This document shows positions 17,354-26,487 of a DNA stretch of 64,000 bases, in pieces (position 1 is the first letter of the stretch; every line of letters begins with the position of its first letter). Origin of the DNA: Actinomycetales bacterium (GTDB taxonomy: Bacteria; Actinomycetota; Actinomycetes; Actinomycetales; Dermatophilaceae); contig JADJVX010000017.1 in the NCBI GenBank assembly GCA_016710385.1, forward strand, positions 620,001 through 684,000, read 5' to 3'. The position numbers were made by a program, and so were the translations under genes. Under the pieces are notes generated by a model. It searched no databases, was not told where the DNA came from, and saw only the letters and a program-made list of their open reading frames with translations.

Positions 17354-18088
17354 TCAGCCGGTCTTGCGCAGTCGCGCGATCTGGCGGGTGCGGGCCTGCT
17401 CGGCAAGCGAGTCGTCGAGGGGTTCGGGCTCGAAGGACCGGCCGGTCGCCACCTCGGCGGCCGCGGCGATGAGGGCATCGGCCACTGCCGGGTTGGCCGG
17501 CAGGATCGGACCGTGCAGGTAGGACCCGATGACGTTGTGGGCGCGGGCCCCCTCGGTGCCGTCGGTGCCGTTGTTGCCATGACCGACGACGACGCGCCCG
17601 AAAGGTGCCTGACCGGAGCCCAGCACCGTTGCCCCCGAATGGTTTTCGAAGCCGACGACCTGACCGAAGTCGGTGTCCAGGACGATCCCGCCGATCATCC
17701 GGGTGGACTGCCCACGGGTCGTCACGTCGAGGATGCCCAGGCCGGGAAGCTCGACCCCGTCGTGGGTGATGAACGCGTGACCAAACATCTGATACATCCC
17801 GCAGATCATCACCATGGGCACGCCGTCGGCGGCCAAGCCGCGCAGCCGATCCGCGTTGACCGCCAAGTCGTCCTGCACGCGGGACTGCCCGGAGTCCTGT
17901 CCTCCCCCACCCATGAACAAGTGCGCCTGCTCGGGCCACGGCATACCGGGGTGATGGTCGTGCACGACGCAGTCGTAGCCGTGCCGACGGATCCGCGCCG
18001 CCAGGCAGCGGGTGTTGCCCAGGTCGCCGTAGATCGACATCTCGCGGGGATAGAGGTGCACGAGGGTGATCCGGCCCTTGGCGGTCAT
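17354..18088 (-). CDS. gatD: Lipid II isoglutaminyl synthase, glutaminase subunit
   Basis: The 244-residue class I glutamine amidotransferase subunit supplies ammonia to MurT for amidation of the D-glutamate in lipid II. The nucleophile is the Cys in MVMICGMYQMFG and the catalytic His is in VIGSYLHGPIL; the N-terminal LVHLYPREMSIYGDLGNTR is the GatD/CobB-like signature. It overlaps murT by four bases, matching the usual murT-gatD order and the heterodimeric enzyme. It works in the cytoplasm on peptidoglycan precursor. Confidence 0.95.
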   Translation of the reverse strand: MTAKGRITLVHLYPREMSIYGDLGNTRCLAARIRRHGYDCVVHDHHPGMPWPEQAHLFMGGGGQDSGQSRVQDDLAVNADRLRGLAADGVPMVMICGMYQMFGHAFITHDGVELPGLGILDVTTRGQSTRMIGGIVLDTDFGQVVGFENHSGATVLGSGQAPFGRVVVGHGNNGTDGTEGARAHNVIGSYLHGPILPANPAVADALIAAAAEVATGRSFEPEPLDDSLAEQARTRQIARLRKTG

Positions 18089-19386
18089 GGCGCGTCCTCC
18101 CCGAAATCCGGCAGGTCGTAGCGCGCGGCGAGCATCCGGCGCAGCGTCATCATCGCCGTGTAGGTGCAGAAGATCCGCTTCGGACCGGCGGGGTATGCCG
18201 TGAGGAAGCGTCCCAGCGCGACCTCCAGATCGGGCTGCACCTCCTGCACGGGCACCTCGTCATAGTCCAGCCGCAGCGCCATGTCGTAGGCACGCACCCC
18301 CGAGGTCATCGCCACACCCGGCCCGCGCAGCGACTCGAAGGACACGTCGTAGAGCCACGACACGTCCTGACCGTCGGCATAATCGTCGTTGATGGCGACC
18401 ATCGTCGACACCGGCTCATCGCCATAGGTCGACAGGGCCACCGTGAAGCCGGCCGGGTTCTTGACCAGGACGAGCTCGAGCGGCTGGCCGTCGACGTCGA
18501 TGACCTCACCGCGGCCGAACGGCGGCGCCACCCGCACCAGAGCATCGGTGGCCAGCCGGGGATGGAAGCTCGACCCCAATACCGCGCGGGCCATCGTCAC
18601 CGCCGCGGTGGCGTTGATCATCGCGGCCAGGCCACGCTGGCGCAGCGTGATCGGACCCACCACCGTCTCACCACAGCGCACTGAGAACACCCGCGCATCG
18701 GCGGGGTGCAGCAGTCCGTCGCGCGGAGTGGGAGGCGGCACGGCATACCCGTCCGCGAAGCGCACATCGGCTTCGTGCAGCGCGGGCACCTGGTCGGCGA
18801 TGTCGGGGTCTACCCCGAAATAGCGCACCTGTATGCCGTCCGGCAGCGCGGGGGCAATCCGGGCGACGAACGAGTCGTCGCGGTTGAGGACCACGAGATC
18901 CGTGGTCGCCTGGCCAAGCGTCGTGAGCAGCCGAGCTGTCGTGTCGATCTCGGCGAACCGGTCGAGTTGGTCGCGGGCGACATTGAGCAACAGGGCGTGG
19001 GTCGGCGCCACGACCTTGGCGAATTGCAGGGCGTGCCACTCGTCGAGTTCCAGGACGGCGACGTCCGCCGCCAGCCGCCCAGTCACCCCGACCTGCCCGA
19101 GCAGCGCCGAGATCACCCCGCGGGTGAAGTTGCTGCCGGTCGGGTTGGTGAAGACCCGCCGGCCGTGGGCCTGGATGATCGCCGCGAGCATCTTGGTCGT
19201 CGTCGTCTTGCCGTTGGTGCCGCTGACGACGACGATGCCGCCCGTGACCCCGCCCAGCGCGGTGGCCAGCAGCCGTGGGTCGATGCGCTCGGCCACCAGA
19301 CCGGGCAGTGCCGAGCCGCCGCCCCGCCGCCGAGCGGCCAGCCGCACGGCCTTGCCGGCGAGGATCGCCGCACTGGTCCGAAGCAC
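18085..19386 (-). CDS. murT: Lipid II isoglutaminyl synthase, Mur-ligase-like subunit
   Basis: The 433-residue MurT partner has the Mur-ligase P-loop VVSGTNGKTTTTKMLAAII and the central-domain motifs LELDEWHALQFAKVV and LLLNVARDQLDRF. The C-terminal MurT domain (KRIFCTYTAMMTLRRMLA) binds GatD. Unusually, only two cysteines are present in the whole chain (in FSVRCGE and IFCTYT), so the Cys4 zinc ribbon reported for MurT of other species appears to be missing between residues 200 and 260. Start and length fit the family otherwise. Directly upstream lies a block of 10-base tandem repeats. Confidence 0.95.
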   Translation of the reverse strand: MLRTSAAILAGKAVRLAARRRGGGSALPGLVAERIDPRLLATALGGVTGGIVVVSGTNGKTTTTKMLAAIIQAHGRRVFTNPTGSNFTRGVISALLGQVGVTGRLAADVAVLELDEWHALQFAKVVAPTHALLLNVARDQLDRFAEIDTTARLLTTLGQATTDLVVLNRDDSFVARIAPALPDGIQVRYFGVDPDIADQVPALHEADVRFADGYAVPPPTPRDGLLHPADARVFSVRCGETVVGPITLRQRGLAAMINATAAVTMARAVLGSSFHPRLATDALVRVAPPFGRGEVIDVDGQPLELVLVKNPAGFTVALSTYGDEPVSTMVAINDDYADGQDVSWLYDVSFESLRGPGVAMTSGVRAYDMALRLDYDEVPVQEVQPDLEVALGRFLTAYPAGPKRIFCTYTAMMTLRRMLAARYDLPDFGEDAP

Positions 19387-19420
19387 CTGACCACCCTAGT
19401 GCGGCCCCGCGGTGGGGTGC

Positions 19421-19540
19421 GGGAGGGTCGGTGCCGGTCAGGACGGGTCGGGACCGGTCAGGACGGGTCGGGACCAGTCGGGACCAGTCGGGACCAGTCG
19501 GGACCGGTCGGGACGGGTCAAGACCAGTCGGGAGGGGCCG
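19421..19540. repeat. Tandem 10-bp repeat between divergent murT and a membrane protein gene
   Basis: About eleven consecutive 10-base units follow GGACSRGTCG (variants GGACCAGTCG, GGACGGGTCG, GGACCGGTCA). The period equals one DNA turn, so the GACC/GGTC words lie on one face of the helix. The array fills nearly all of the gap between the two divergent starts. Confidence 0.85.
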
Positions 19541-19574
19541 CGCGGCATACCCCTGGGGGTTCTATCCTGGGGAC

Positions 19575-19982
19575 ATGAGCGACCCCGCCTCCCGCGCGCC
19601 TGCAGCCGGCGCGCGGCTGATCCTGCATCTGGAAGCCCCGGCGATCGCCAACTTCAGCACGCCGGCGGTCACGCTCAACGGGTCTGCAGTCTCGACAGCG
19701 CTGGGGGAGAACGTCTTTCCGGTCACACCGGGTGCGACGACGGTGGCCGTCGAGTGCGAGGGCCTGTGGACTCATGGCCACGCCGAGGAGACCATCTCGA
19801 TCGAGCCGGGACAGACCGCTCACCTCTGGTATGCCGCCCCCTACCTGTCGACGTTTGCGGGCTCGATCGGCCCGGGCAAACAGCGGCACCGCGGCCTGGT
19901 GCTGCTGGGGGTCGTCCTCGCGTTGCCGATCGTGCTGACGATCATCAGCCTGTTCGTGGCCTTGCTCACCGCTGACGACTGA
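19575..19982 (+). CDS. Small tail-anchored hypothetical membrane protein
   Basis: The 135-residue protein (ATG 19575, preceded by CTGGGGA) has an N-terminal beta-rich domain of about 90 residues (RLILHLEAPAIANFSTPAVT, VFPVTPGATTVAVECEG, TISIEPGQTAHLWYAAPY) resembling small PEGA/Ig-like folds, then one membrane segment (LVLLGVVLALPIVLTIISLF) and a short acidic end. I recognise no named family. The start is set by the end of the tandem-repeat block; longer upstream frames would translate the repeats. Confidence 0.75.
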   Translation: MSDPASRAPAAGARLILHLEAPAIANFSTPAVTLNGSAVSTALGENVFPVTPGATTVAVECEGLWTHGHAEETISIEPGQTAHLWYAAPYLSTFAGSIGPGKQRHRGLVLLGVVLALPIVLTIISLFVALLTADD

Positions 19983-20010
19983 CCATCTACTCGGTGACGA
20001 ACGCCCCGCG

Positions 20011-21588
20011 TCACTCCCACTCGATCGTGCCCGGCGGCTTGCTCGTGACGTCGAGCACGACCCGGTTGACCTCGCGCACCTCGTTGGTGATCCGCGTCGA
20101 GATCTGGGCCAGCACGTCGTAGGGCACCCGGGTCCAGTCGGCGGTCATGGCGTCCTCGCTGGTCACCGGACGCAGCACGATGGGGTGGCCATAGGTGCGG
20201 CCGTCGCCCTGCACACCCACCGAGCGGACGTCAGCGAGCAGCACGACCGGGCACTGCCAGATCGAGCGATCCAGCCCTGCTGCGGTGAGCTCGGCCCGGA
20301 CGATCGCGTCGGCCTGACGCAGCACCGCCAGTCGTTCGGCGGTCACCGCGCCGATGATGCGGACCGCCAGGCCCGGACCGGGGAACGGCTGTCGCCACAC
20401 GATCTGCTCGGGGACGCCGAGTTCCAACCCGACCGCTCGCACCTCGTCCTTGAACAGTGAGCGCAGCGGCTCGACCAGGGTGAACTGCAGGTCTTCGGGC
20501 AGTCCGCCGACGTTGTGGTGCGACTTGATGTTGGCCGCGCCCTCGCCGCCGCCGGACTCGACGACATCGGGATAGAGGGTGCCTTGCACGAGGTATTCGA
20601 TGGGGTGCCCGTCGGCTTCGGCGCTGCCCACGAGATCGCGGGCAGCCTGCTCGAAGACCCGGATGAACTCCCGCCCGATGATCTTGCGCTTGGTCTCCGG
20701 GTCGCTCACCCCGGCGAGGGCGTCGAGGAAGCGCGCCCGGGCGTCGACGACGACCAGCCGCACCCCGGTCGCCGCGACGAACTCGCTCTCGACGGCCTCC
20801 GGCTCACCCTCGCGCAGCAGCCCGTGGTCGACGAACACGCAGGTCAGCTGGTCACCGACGGCCCGCTGCACGAGGGCGGCCGCGACCGACGAGTCGACCC
20901 CGCCGGAGAGCGCGCACAGCACCCGCCCCTGCCCCACCTGCGCTCGCACCGACTCGACGAGCTCCTCGACGACGTGCTCGGGGGTCCAGTCGGCGGCCAG
21001 CCCAGCGCCGGTCCAGAGGAAGTTCTCCAGCACCCGCTGCCCGTATGCCGTGTGCAGCACCTCCGGGTGCCACTGCACCCCGTAGAGGCGCCGGGTGTCG
21101 TCCTCGAAGGCCGCGACGGGGGCACCGTCGGTCACGGCGGTGACCCGCATCCCCTGCGGGGCGACCGTCACCGAGTCACCGTGCGACATCCACACCGACT
21201 GCTCGGCCGGTTGCCCGTCGAAGAGCGTCGAGGTCGTGTCCAACACCCGCGCCGGCGTCTGGCCGTATTCGCCGGTGCCGGTGGCCGCGACCGTGCCGCC
21301 CAGGGCCTGGGCCATCGACTGGAAGCCGTAACACATGCCGAAGACCGGCACTCCAGCGGCCAGAAGCGCCGGATCGAGCGACGGGGCGCCCACGGCATAC
21401 ACGCTGGCCGGTCCCCCGGAGAGGATGATCGCCGCGGGGCGCTTGGCGAGCATCGCCTCCGTGGTCATCGAGTGCGGGACAACTTCGCTGTAGACCTTGG
21501 CCTCCCGCACTCGGCGGGCGATGAGCTGGGCATATTGCGCCCCGAAGTCGACGACGAGAACGGGGCGAGCGGCGAACGAGTCGGTCAT
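20011..21588 (-). CDS. guaA: GMP synthase (glutamine-hydrolysing)
   Basis: At 525 residues this is a full-length GMP synthase converting XMP to GMP. The class I amidotransferase domain comes first (VLVVDFGAQYAQLIARRVRE, nucleophile in VFGMCYGFQ, His/Glu in GVQWHPEV), then the ATP-pyrophosphatase P-loop CALSGGVDSSVAAAL and the C-terminal dimerisation domain with RQPFPGPGLAVRI and KPPGTIEWE. The ATG at 21588 (MTDSFAARP) is chosen by homology; upstream frame extension is spurious. Two IMP-dehydrogenase-family genes lie about 30 kb away. Confidence 0.97.
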   Translation of the reverse strand: MTDSFAARPVLVVDFGAQYAQLIARRVREAKVYSEVVPHSMTTEAMLAKRPAAIILSGGPASVYAVGAPSLDPALLAAGVPVFGMCYGFQSMAQALGGTVAATGTGEYGQTPARVLDTTSTLFDGQPAEQSVWMSHGDSVTVAPQGMRVTAVTDGAPVAAFEDDTRRLYGVQWHPEVLHTAYGQRVLENFLWTGAGLAADWTPEHVVEELVESVRAQVGQGRVLCALSGGVDSSVAAALVQRAVGDQLTCVFVDHGLLREGEPEAVESEFVAATGVRLVVVDARARFLDALAGVSDPETKRKIIGREFIRVFEQAARDLVGSAEADGHPIEYLVQGTLYPDVVESGGGEGAANIKSHHNVGGLPEDLQFTLVEPLRSLFKDEVRAVGLELGVPEQIVWRQPFPGPGLAVRIIGAVTAERLAVLRQADAIVRAELTAAGLDRSIWQCPVVLLADVRSVGVQGDGRTYGHPIVLRPVTSEDAMTADWTRVPYDVLAQISTRITNEVREVNRVVLDVTSKPPGTIEWE

Positions 21589-21599
21589 CGGCGTGCGGC

Positions 21600-21950
21600 T
21601 CAGTAGACCCGCGCGAGCAGCGCGGTGGTCTCGGCGGTGACCCGCCGCTCGGCGAAGAACGGCACGAGCGGGACGAACCCCGACAGCAGGTGCAGAACGA
21701 TGCGCTTGATGCCCCAGGCGCTCTTGAGCCCGAGATTGGCGATCGCCGCGGCATACCCCATGTAGATGAAGCCGTGGATGTAGGACCAGTTGTCGGTGAA
21801 GAAGTTCTTCTGGCTCATGCCGTATTTCATGACCATCTCGAGGACGAGGATGAACAACGCGACACCGGCGACGATGGCCATGACCCGGTAGATGCCCAGC
21901 GCCTTGCGCAACTGCACGGGCTTGGCGAGGTTCGTCGGGTACATGCTCAC
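21600..21950 (-). CDS. DUF3817-domain membrane protein
   Basis: A 116-residue protein with three or four hydrophobic segments (GIYRVMAIVAGVALFILVLEM, SYIHGFIYMGYAAAIANLGL, RIVLHLLSGFVPLVPFF). The order and the HG-F-Y-M motif match DUF3817, a family of unknown function often found beside guaA in actinobacteria. It overlaps the SURF1 gene by four bases and ends 11 bases before guaA, so SURF1, DUF3817 and guaA may share a transcript. Confidence 0.85.
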   Translation of the reverse strand: MSMYPTNLAKPVQLRKALGIYRVMAIVAGVALFILVLEMVMKYGMSQKNFFTDNWSYIHGFIYMGYAAAIANLGLKSAWGIKRIVLHLLSGFVPLVPFFAERRVTAETTALLARVY

Positions 21951-22741
21951 GGGGCGACTCCTTGGGCGGGGCTCTGTGGTGTGGCTTCGGCGAGGCTACG
22001 GCGGTGGGCGTCTCGGACCATCTTCCACCACATCCAGAGGGCGAAGAGCGCGAAGATCCACCACTGCAGGGCATAGGCGAGGTTGCGCAGGGTGAAGCCG
22101 GAAGGCAGGTCCGGCGGCGGGACCCTTTCGATCATCCCGACGCCCACAGGTGCGCCGGCTGCAGCCACGTCGCCCGGATCGGGAGACTCGCTCACGGCGA
22201 AGAGGAACCCGTTGTAGACGTCGCCGCCCCACTTGTTGAGCAGCGCCGGCACGTCGATCGACCCGATCTCATTGCGCCCCAGGACTTTCTTGGCCGATGT
22301 CGGCGACTCGCTGGGAGCCAGGCTGCCGACGACGGTCACCGGAGCGCTGGTGACGGGCGCCGGGCCGGACGTGCCGGGCACGAAACCCCGCACGATGCCC
22401 ACCCGCGCCCCGGTCGAGTCGACGACGAACGGCACGAGCACCCACGACCCGTTGCGGCCGGTCAGTCGCCGGTCGACAACGAGCACCTGCGAGGCGGGTT
22501 CGTAGTGACCGGTCACCGAGACCCGCCGGTTGGACCCGTCGCGGGGGAAGGCGGTGTGCGGCGGCATGACCGCGTCGAGGGCCACGACCGGGCGGGCCGC
22601 GGCCTCTCGCATCGCGGCCTGCTCGGCATCCTCGCGAGCGACGTTCATCTGCCACAAACCAAGCAGGACGAAGCCATAGCCCACGACCAGGACCGCCGCC
22701 AACAAGCCCAACCACTTAGGGGTCAGGACGGTCCGCAACAC
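21947..22741 (-). CDS. SURF1-family cytochrome oxidase assembly protein
   Basis: The product has two membrane helices, one near the N-terminus (WLGLLAAVLVVGYGFVLLGL) and one near the C-terminus (YALQWWIFALFALWMWW), around an external domain with the SURF1 signatures VTGHYEPASQVLVVDRRL and GIVRGFVPG and the final NLAYALQWW. SURF1 proteins help insert haem into cytochrome c oxidase. I place the start at GTG 22741 (264 residues); a GTG at 22783 would extend it into the neighbouring promoter. It is divergent from the ABC exporter genes. Confidence 0.88.
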   Translation of the reverse strand: MLRTVLTPKWLGLLAAVLVVGYGFVLLGLWQMNVAREDAEQAAMREAAARPVVALDAVMPPHTAFPRDGSNRRVSVTGHYEPASQVLVVDRRLTGRNGSWVLVPFVVDSTGARVGIVRGFVPGTSGPAPVTSAPVTVVGSLAPSESPTSAKKVLGRNEIGSIDVPALLNKWGGDVYNGFLFAVSESPDPGDVAAAGAPVGVGMIERVPPPDLPSGFTLRNLAYALQWWIFALFALWMWWKMVRDAHRRSLAEATPQSPAQGVAP

Positions 22742-22811
22742 GTGTCCCAGGCTAACGGCATACCGAAACTCGTTGGCGGCCACCCACCTGGGCGGCTTAG
22801 CGTGGATCCCC

Positions 22812-24584
22812 GTGCGCGCCCTTCCCTATGCCGATCCCGGGACCCCGGTGCTGCGCTCCCCGTGGGCATTTCTGCGCTGGGTGGGTCGCGGCCAGTGGGT
22901 TTCGTTGCTGTGGGGTGTCGCATTCGGGGTGCTGTGGATGGTCTCACAGGCCCTCATCCCGGCGACGATCTCGCGGGCCATCGACGACGGCATCGTCGCG
23001 GGCGACGCGGCTGCCCTGACCCGATGGTGCATCGTCCTCACCGGGTTGGCCCTGGTCACCGCGGCTGCCGGCACGCTGCGACACCGGATGGCCGTGCTCA
23101 ACTGGATGCAGGCGGCGTTCCGGGGCGTGCAGTTGGTCGGGTGGAAGGCCGCCGACACCGGCCCGGCGCTCACTCGCACGGTGCCTGCCGGCGACGTCGT
23201 GGCCACGGTCGCGTCCGACGCGATGCGCCTGGGCGGGCTCTTCGACATCACCGCCCGCTTCTCCGGGGCGGTCATCTCGTATGCCGTCGTCGCCGTCATC
23301 CTGCTGCGCTCGTCCCGGCCGTTGGGGCTCATCGTCCTCATCGGCGTGCCCATCCTCGTCGCCCTGCTCGGACTGCTCGTGCGCCCGCTGCAACGCCGCC
23401 AGGCCGCGCAACGCGAGGCATCCGGGGCGCTCATCGGGCTGGGAGCAGACACCGTGGCCGGGTTGCGCGTGCTGCGCGGCATCGGGGGCGAGTCGACCTA
23501 CCTGCAGCGGTATGCCGTGCAGTCGGCTGCCGTGCGCGACAGCGGTTTTCGGGTGGCCGGCATCCAGGCGGCGCTCGATTCGGCCCAGATTCTCCTTCCC
23601 GGCGTGTTCGTGCTCATCGTCACCTGGTTGGGAGCACGCTTCGCCATCGAGGGGCAGATCACCCCTGGTCAGTTGGTGGCCTTCTACGGCTATTCGGCGT
23701 TCCTCGTGCTGCCGTTGCGCACGGCGACCGAGTTCGTCGACCGGGCGACCCGCTCGGTCATCGCGGCGCGCAAGATCATCCGGGTGCTGGAGGTCGAGCG
23801 TGACGACACCGTGGTGGCGGCTGAGATCCGGGAGATCGCCCGCGCCGGGGATGGGCCGGCGACTCCGGCGCCCGCACAGCCGGAGCCCGCACAGCCGGCG
23901 CTCTTCGACGAGGTGAGCGGCCTGCAGGTCGGCGACGGCGAGTTCGTCGCCGTCGTGTGCGCCGACCCCGAGGTCGCGACCCGCCTGGCTGACCGGTTGG
24001 GCGGTTTCGGCGTGGACGCTGCGGCGCTCGCGGGGGTGCGGCGGCACGGCATACCCCTGGTGACGCTGCCGACCGCCCAGGTGCGGTCGGAGGTCCTCGT
24101 CAGCGAGAGCGACCCCCGGCTGTTCACCGGGAGCCTGCGCGAGCAACTCGACCCGTGGGGACGGCATACCGACGAGCAGATCCTCCTCGCACTCGCCACG
24201 GTGAGCGGAGCCGACATCCTCGAGGCGCTGCCCGAGGGGCTGGACAGTGAGGTGCAGGAACGCGGGCGGTCCTTCTCCGGCGGGCAGCGACAGCGGCTCG
24301 CCCTCGCACGGGCGCTGTTGGCCGAAACTCCCGTGCTCGTGCTCGTGGAGCCGACCAGTGCCGTCGATGCGCACACCGAGGCGCGGGTAGCCGCCGGGCT
24401 GCGGGGCCAACGGGCCGGACGCACCACCGTCATCGTCAGCGTCAGCCCTCTCGTGCTCGACCACGCCGACCGCGTGGTCCGGCTCGACCTCGACGGCCAG
24501 GTGGTGGCCAGCGGGACGCACCGCGACCTGCTGCATGCCGACCCGGCATACCGAAGCATCGTCATCCGAGGGGAGGCCGACTGA
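22812..24584 (+). CDS. ABC exporter half-transporter lacking Walker A
   Basis: This 590-residue protein has a six-helix exporter domain (residues 20-320) and a C-terminal nucleotide-binding domain. The ABC signature is intact (RSFSGGQRQRLALARALL) and the Walker B region reads VLVLVEPTSAVD, but the P-loop is gone: where GxxGxGKS/T is expected the sequence is FVAVVCADPEVATRLADRL. It therefore cannot bind ATP in the usual way with its own NBD but can lend its signature to the partner. Start GTG 22812 is chosen over an in-frame start overlapping the SURF1 gene. It overlaps the second half-transporter gene by one base (TGATG), so both make one heterodimer. Confidence 0.9.
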   Translation: MRALPYADPGTPVLRSPWAFLRWVGRGQWVSLLWGVAFGVLWMVSQALIPATISRAIDDGIVAGDAAALTRWCIVLTGLALVTAAAGTLRHRMAVLNWMQAAFRGVQLVGWKAADTGPALTRTVPAGDVVATVASDAMRLGGLFDITARFSGAVISYAVVAVILLRSSRPLGLIVLIGVPILVALLGLLVRPLQRRQAAQREASGALIGLGADTVAGLRVLRGIGGESTYLQRYAVQSAAVRDSGFRVAGIQAALDSAQILLPGVFVLIVTWLGARFAIEGQITPGQLVAFYGYSAFLVLPLRTATEFVDRATRSVIAARKIIRVLEVERDDTVVAAEIREIARAGDGPATPAPAQPEPAQPALFDEVSGLQVGDGEFVAVVCADPEVATRLADRLGGFGVDAAALAGVRRHGIPLVTLPTAQVRSEVLVSESDPRLFTGSLREQLDPWGRHTDEQILLALATVSGADILEALPEGLDSEVQERGRSFSGGQRQRLALARALLAETPVLVLVEPTSAVDAHTEARVAAGLRGQRAGRTTVIVSVSPLVLDHADRVVRLDLDGQVVASGTHRDLLHADPAYRSIVIRGEAD

Positions 24585-26380
24585 TGACCGATCCGAATGG
24601 GGTCCTGGACGCCGGCGAGATCGACCCGGTGCGGCGCACCCTGCCGGTCGCGGACGGGCCCGCGGTGAAGCGACAGGCGCTCGCTCTGCTGCGGCAATAT
24701 CGCCGCGAGCTGACCACGGTCGTCGGACTGCACGGGGTGGCCGCACTAGCCGGACTCGCGGCCCCCTACGTCGTGGGCCGGCTCGTTGACGACATCACCC
24801 GAGGCACCGAGGTGGCGACCGTGGACCGGCTCGTCGGTGGCCTGGCGCTCGCGATCGTCGTGCAGACCGTGCTGGTGTGGGCGGCGCGACGCTCATCGTT
24901 CCGGCTGGGCGAGCGGGTCTTCGCGCAGTTGCGCGAGCAGTTCATGACCCGGGTCATGGCGCTGCCGCTGTCGGTCGTCGAGCGAGCCGGCACCGGCGAC
25001 CTCGTCGCCCGGACGACCAACGACGTCGAGGCGCTCTCGCACGTCGTGCGTTTCGGGATCCCGTCGATCTTCGTCGCCGTCGTCACCCTGGCGATCACCG
25101 GAGTGGCCGCGGTCGTCACCGGAGGGTGGGTGGCGCTGCCCATCCTCGTCGGAGTGCCGATCATGTGGCTCTCGACCCGGCGGTACCTGCGGTTCGCCCC
25201 GGACGGCTACCTGCGCGAGCGGGCGACCTATGCGGTGCTCAACGGGGTCGTCACGGAGACCGCCGAGGGCGCGCGCACCATCGACGCCCTCGGCCTGCAC
25301 GGCATACGGCGGTCGCGGGTAGACGCCGCGCTGCGACGCAGCTTCGCCGCGGAGCTCTACACGCTGGGGCTGCGGATGCGCTGGTTCCCTCAGGTGGAGT
25401 TCGCCTATCTCCTCCCGGTGGCCGTCACCCTCGCCTGGGGTGGCTGGCTGGTCAGCCAGGGGCGCGCCAGTGTCGGGGTGGTGACCGCGGTCGCGCTCTA
25501 CGTGCAACAGCTCACCGCACCGTTGGACGACTTGCTCATGTGGCTCGACGAGGTGCAGGTCGGCGCAACCTCGCTGGCGCGGGTGATCGGCGTCGCCGAC
25601 GTGCCCCCGGACCGGTCCGCCAGCGGCGAGAAGCCGGTCGACTCGCATCTGCGGGTGGACAACGTGCGATATGCCTACCGTCCCGGTCGCGATGTGCTGG
25701 GCGGGGTCTCGCTGGACCTGACCCCCGGCGAGCGTTTGGCGATCGTCGGACCCTCCGGCGCGGGGAAGTCGACGCTGGGGCGGCTGATGGCTGGTGTCGA
25801 CGGGCCTCGCGAGGGTCGCGTCGATGTCGGCGGGGTGCGGCTGGTCGACCTGCCCCTGGAGGCGCTGCGTGGGGAAGTCGCGCTGGTGACCCAGGAGCAC
25901 CACGTCTTCGTCGGCACACTCGCCGACAATCTGCGCTTGGCGCGGCCGGCAGCCTCCGATGCGGCCCTGCAGGCGGCGCTCGAGGCGGTCGATGCGTGGG
26001 GTTGGGCGGCCGCTTTGCCGTCCGGCCTCTCGACCGTCGTGGGGTCCGGCGGGCACCGGCTCACCGAGCCGCAGTCGCAGCAACTCGCGCTGGCGCGGCT
26101 GGTCTTGGCCGATCCGCACACCCTGGTCCTGGACGAGGCGACGTCGCTGTTGGACCCGCGGGCAGCTCGCCATCTGGAGAGTTCGCTCGCCGCGGTAGTC
26201 ACCGGGCGGACCGTCGTCGCGATCGCGCACCGGCTGCACACCGCGCATGACGCCGATCGGGTCTGCGTCGTGGATGGCGGCGTGGTCACCGAGATCGGCC
26301 CACACCACGAGTTGATCGAGGCCGACGGCGCGTATGCCGCGTTGTGGCGTTCGTGGCGCGACGAGGCCCCGGTCGGCTGA
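24584..26380 (+). CDS. ABC exporter half-transporter with canonical Walker A and degenerate signature
   Basis: The 598-residue partner also has an exporter membrane domain and an NBD. Here Walker A is perfect (IVGPSGAGKSTLGRLMAG) and Walker B is LVLDEATSLLD with the H-loop AIAHRLH, whereas the signature has become HRLTEPQSQQLALARLVL instead of LSGGQ. Combined with the upstream subunit, one composite site has all elements and the other has lost both Walker A and the signature. Substrate is unknown. The Q-loop region (VTQEHHVFVGT) and the D-loop are intact. Confidence 0.92.
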   Translation: MTDPNGVLDAGEIDPVRRTLPVADGPAVKRQALALLRQYRRELTTVVGLHGVAALAGLAAPYVVGRLVDDITRGTEVATVDRLVGGLALAIVVQTVLVWAARRSSFRLGERVFAQLREQFMTRVMALPLSVVERAGTGDLVARTTNDVEALSHVVRFGIPSIFVAVVTLAITGVAAVVTGGWVALPILVGVPIMWLSTRRYLRFAPDGYLRERATYAVLNGVVTETAEGARTIDALGLHGIRRSRVDAALRRSFAAELYTLGLRMRWFPQVEFAYLLPVAVTLAWGGWLVSQGRASVGVVTAVALYVQQLTAPLDDLLMWLDEVQVGATSLARVIGVADVPPDRSASGEKPVDSHLRVDNVRYAYRPGRDVLGGVSLDLTPGERLAIVGPSGAGKSTLGRLMAGVDGPREGRVDVGGVRLVDLPLEALRGEVALVTQEHHVFVGTLADNLRLARPAASDAALQAALEAVDAWGWAAALPSGLSTVVGSGGHRLTEPQSQQLALARLVLADPHTLVLDEATSLLDPRAARHLESSLAAVVTGRTVVAIAHRLHTAHDADRVCVVDGGVVTEIGPHHELIEADGAYAALWRSWRDEAPVG

Positions 26381-26487
26381 GGCGGCTATCTCGCCGTCCT
26401 CCGGCCCCTGTCGACTCACCCCCCCAAGGAGACATACCAGCTGATTCCTGGCGCACCCGAAACCTCCTGAGGCTTGGCGTTTCCCCT

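Noticed and set aside
16089..17939. 616-codon frame as one large membrane protein
   Set aside because: The upstream third overlaps gatD, which is certain. The hydrophobic protein starts cleanly at ATG 17291.
19421..19540. Tandem 10-bp repeat as a CRISPR or iteron origin
   Set aside because: Units are contiguous with no spacers, and there is no replication or Cas gene nearby.
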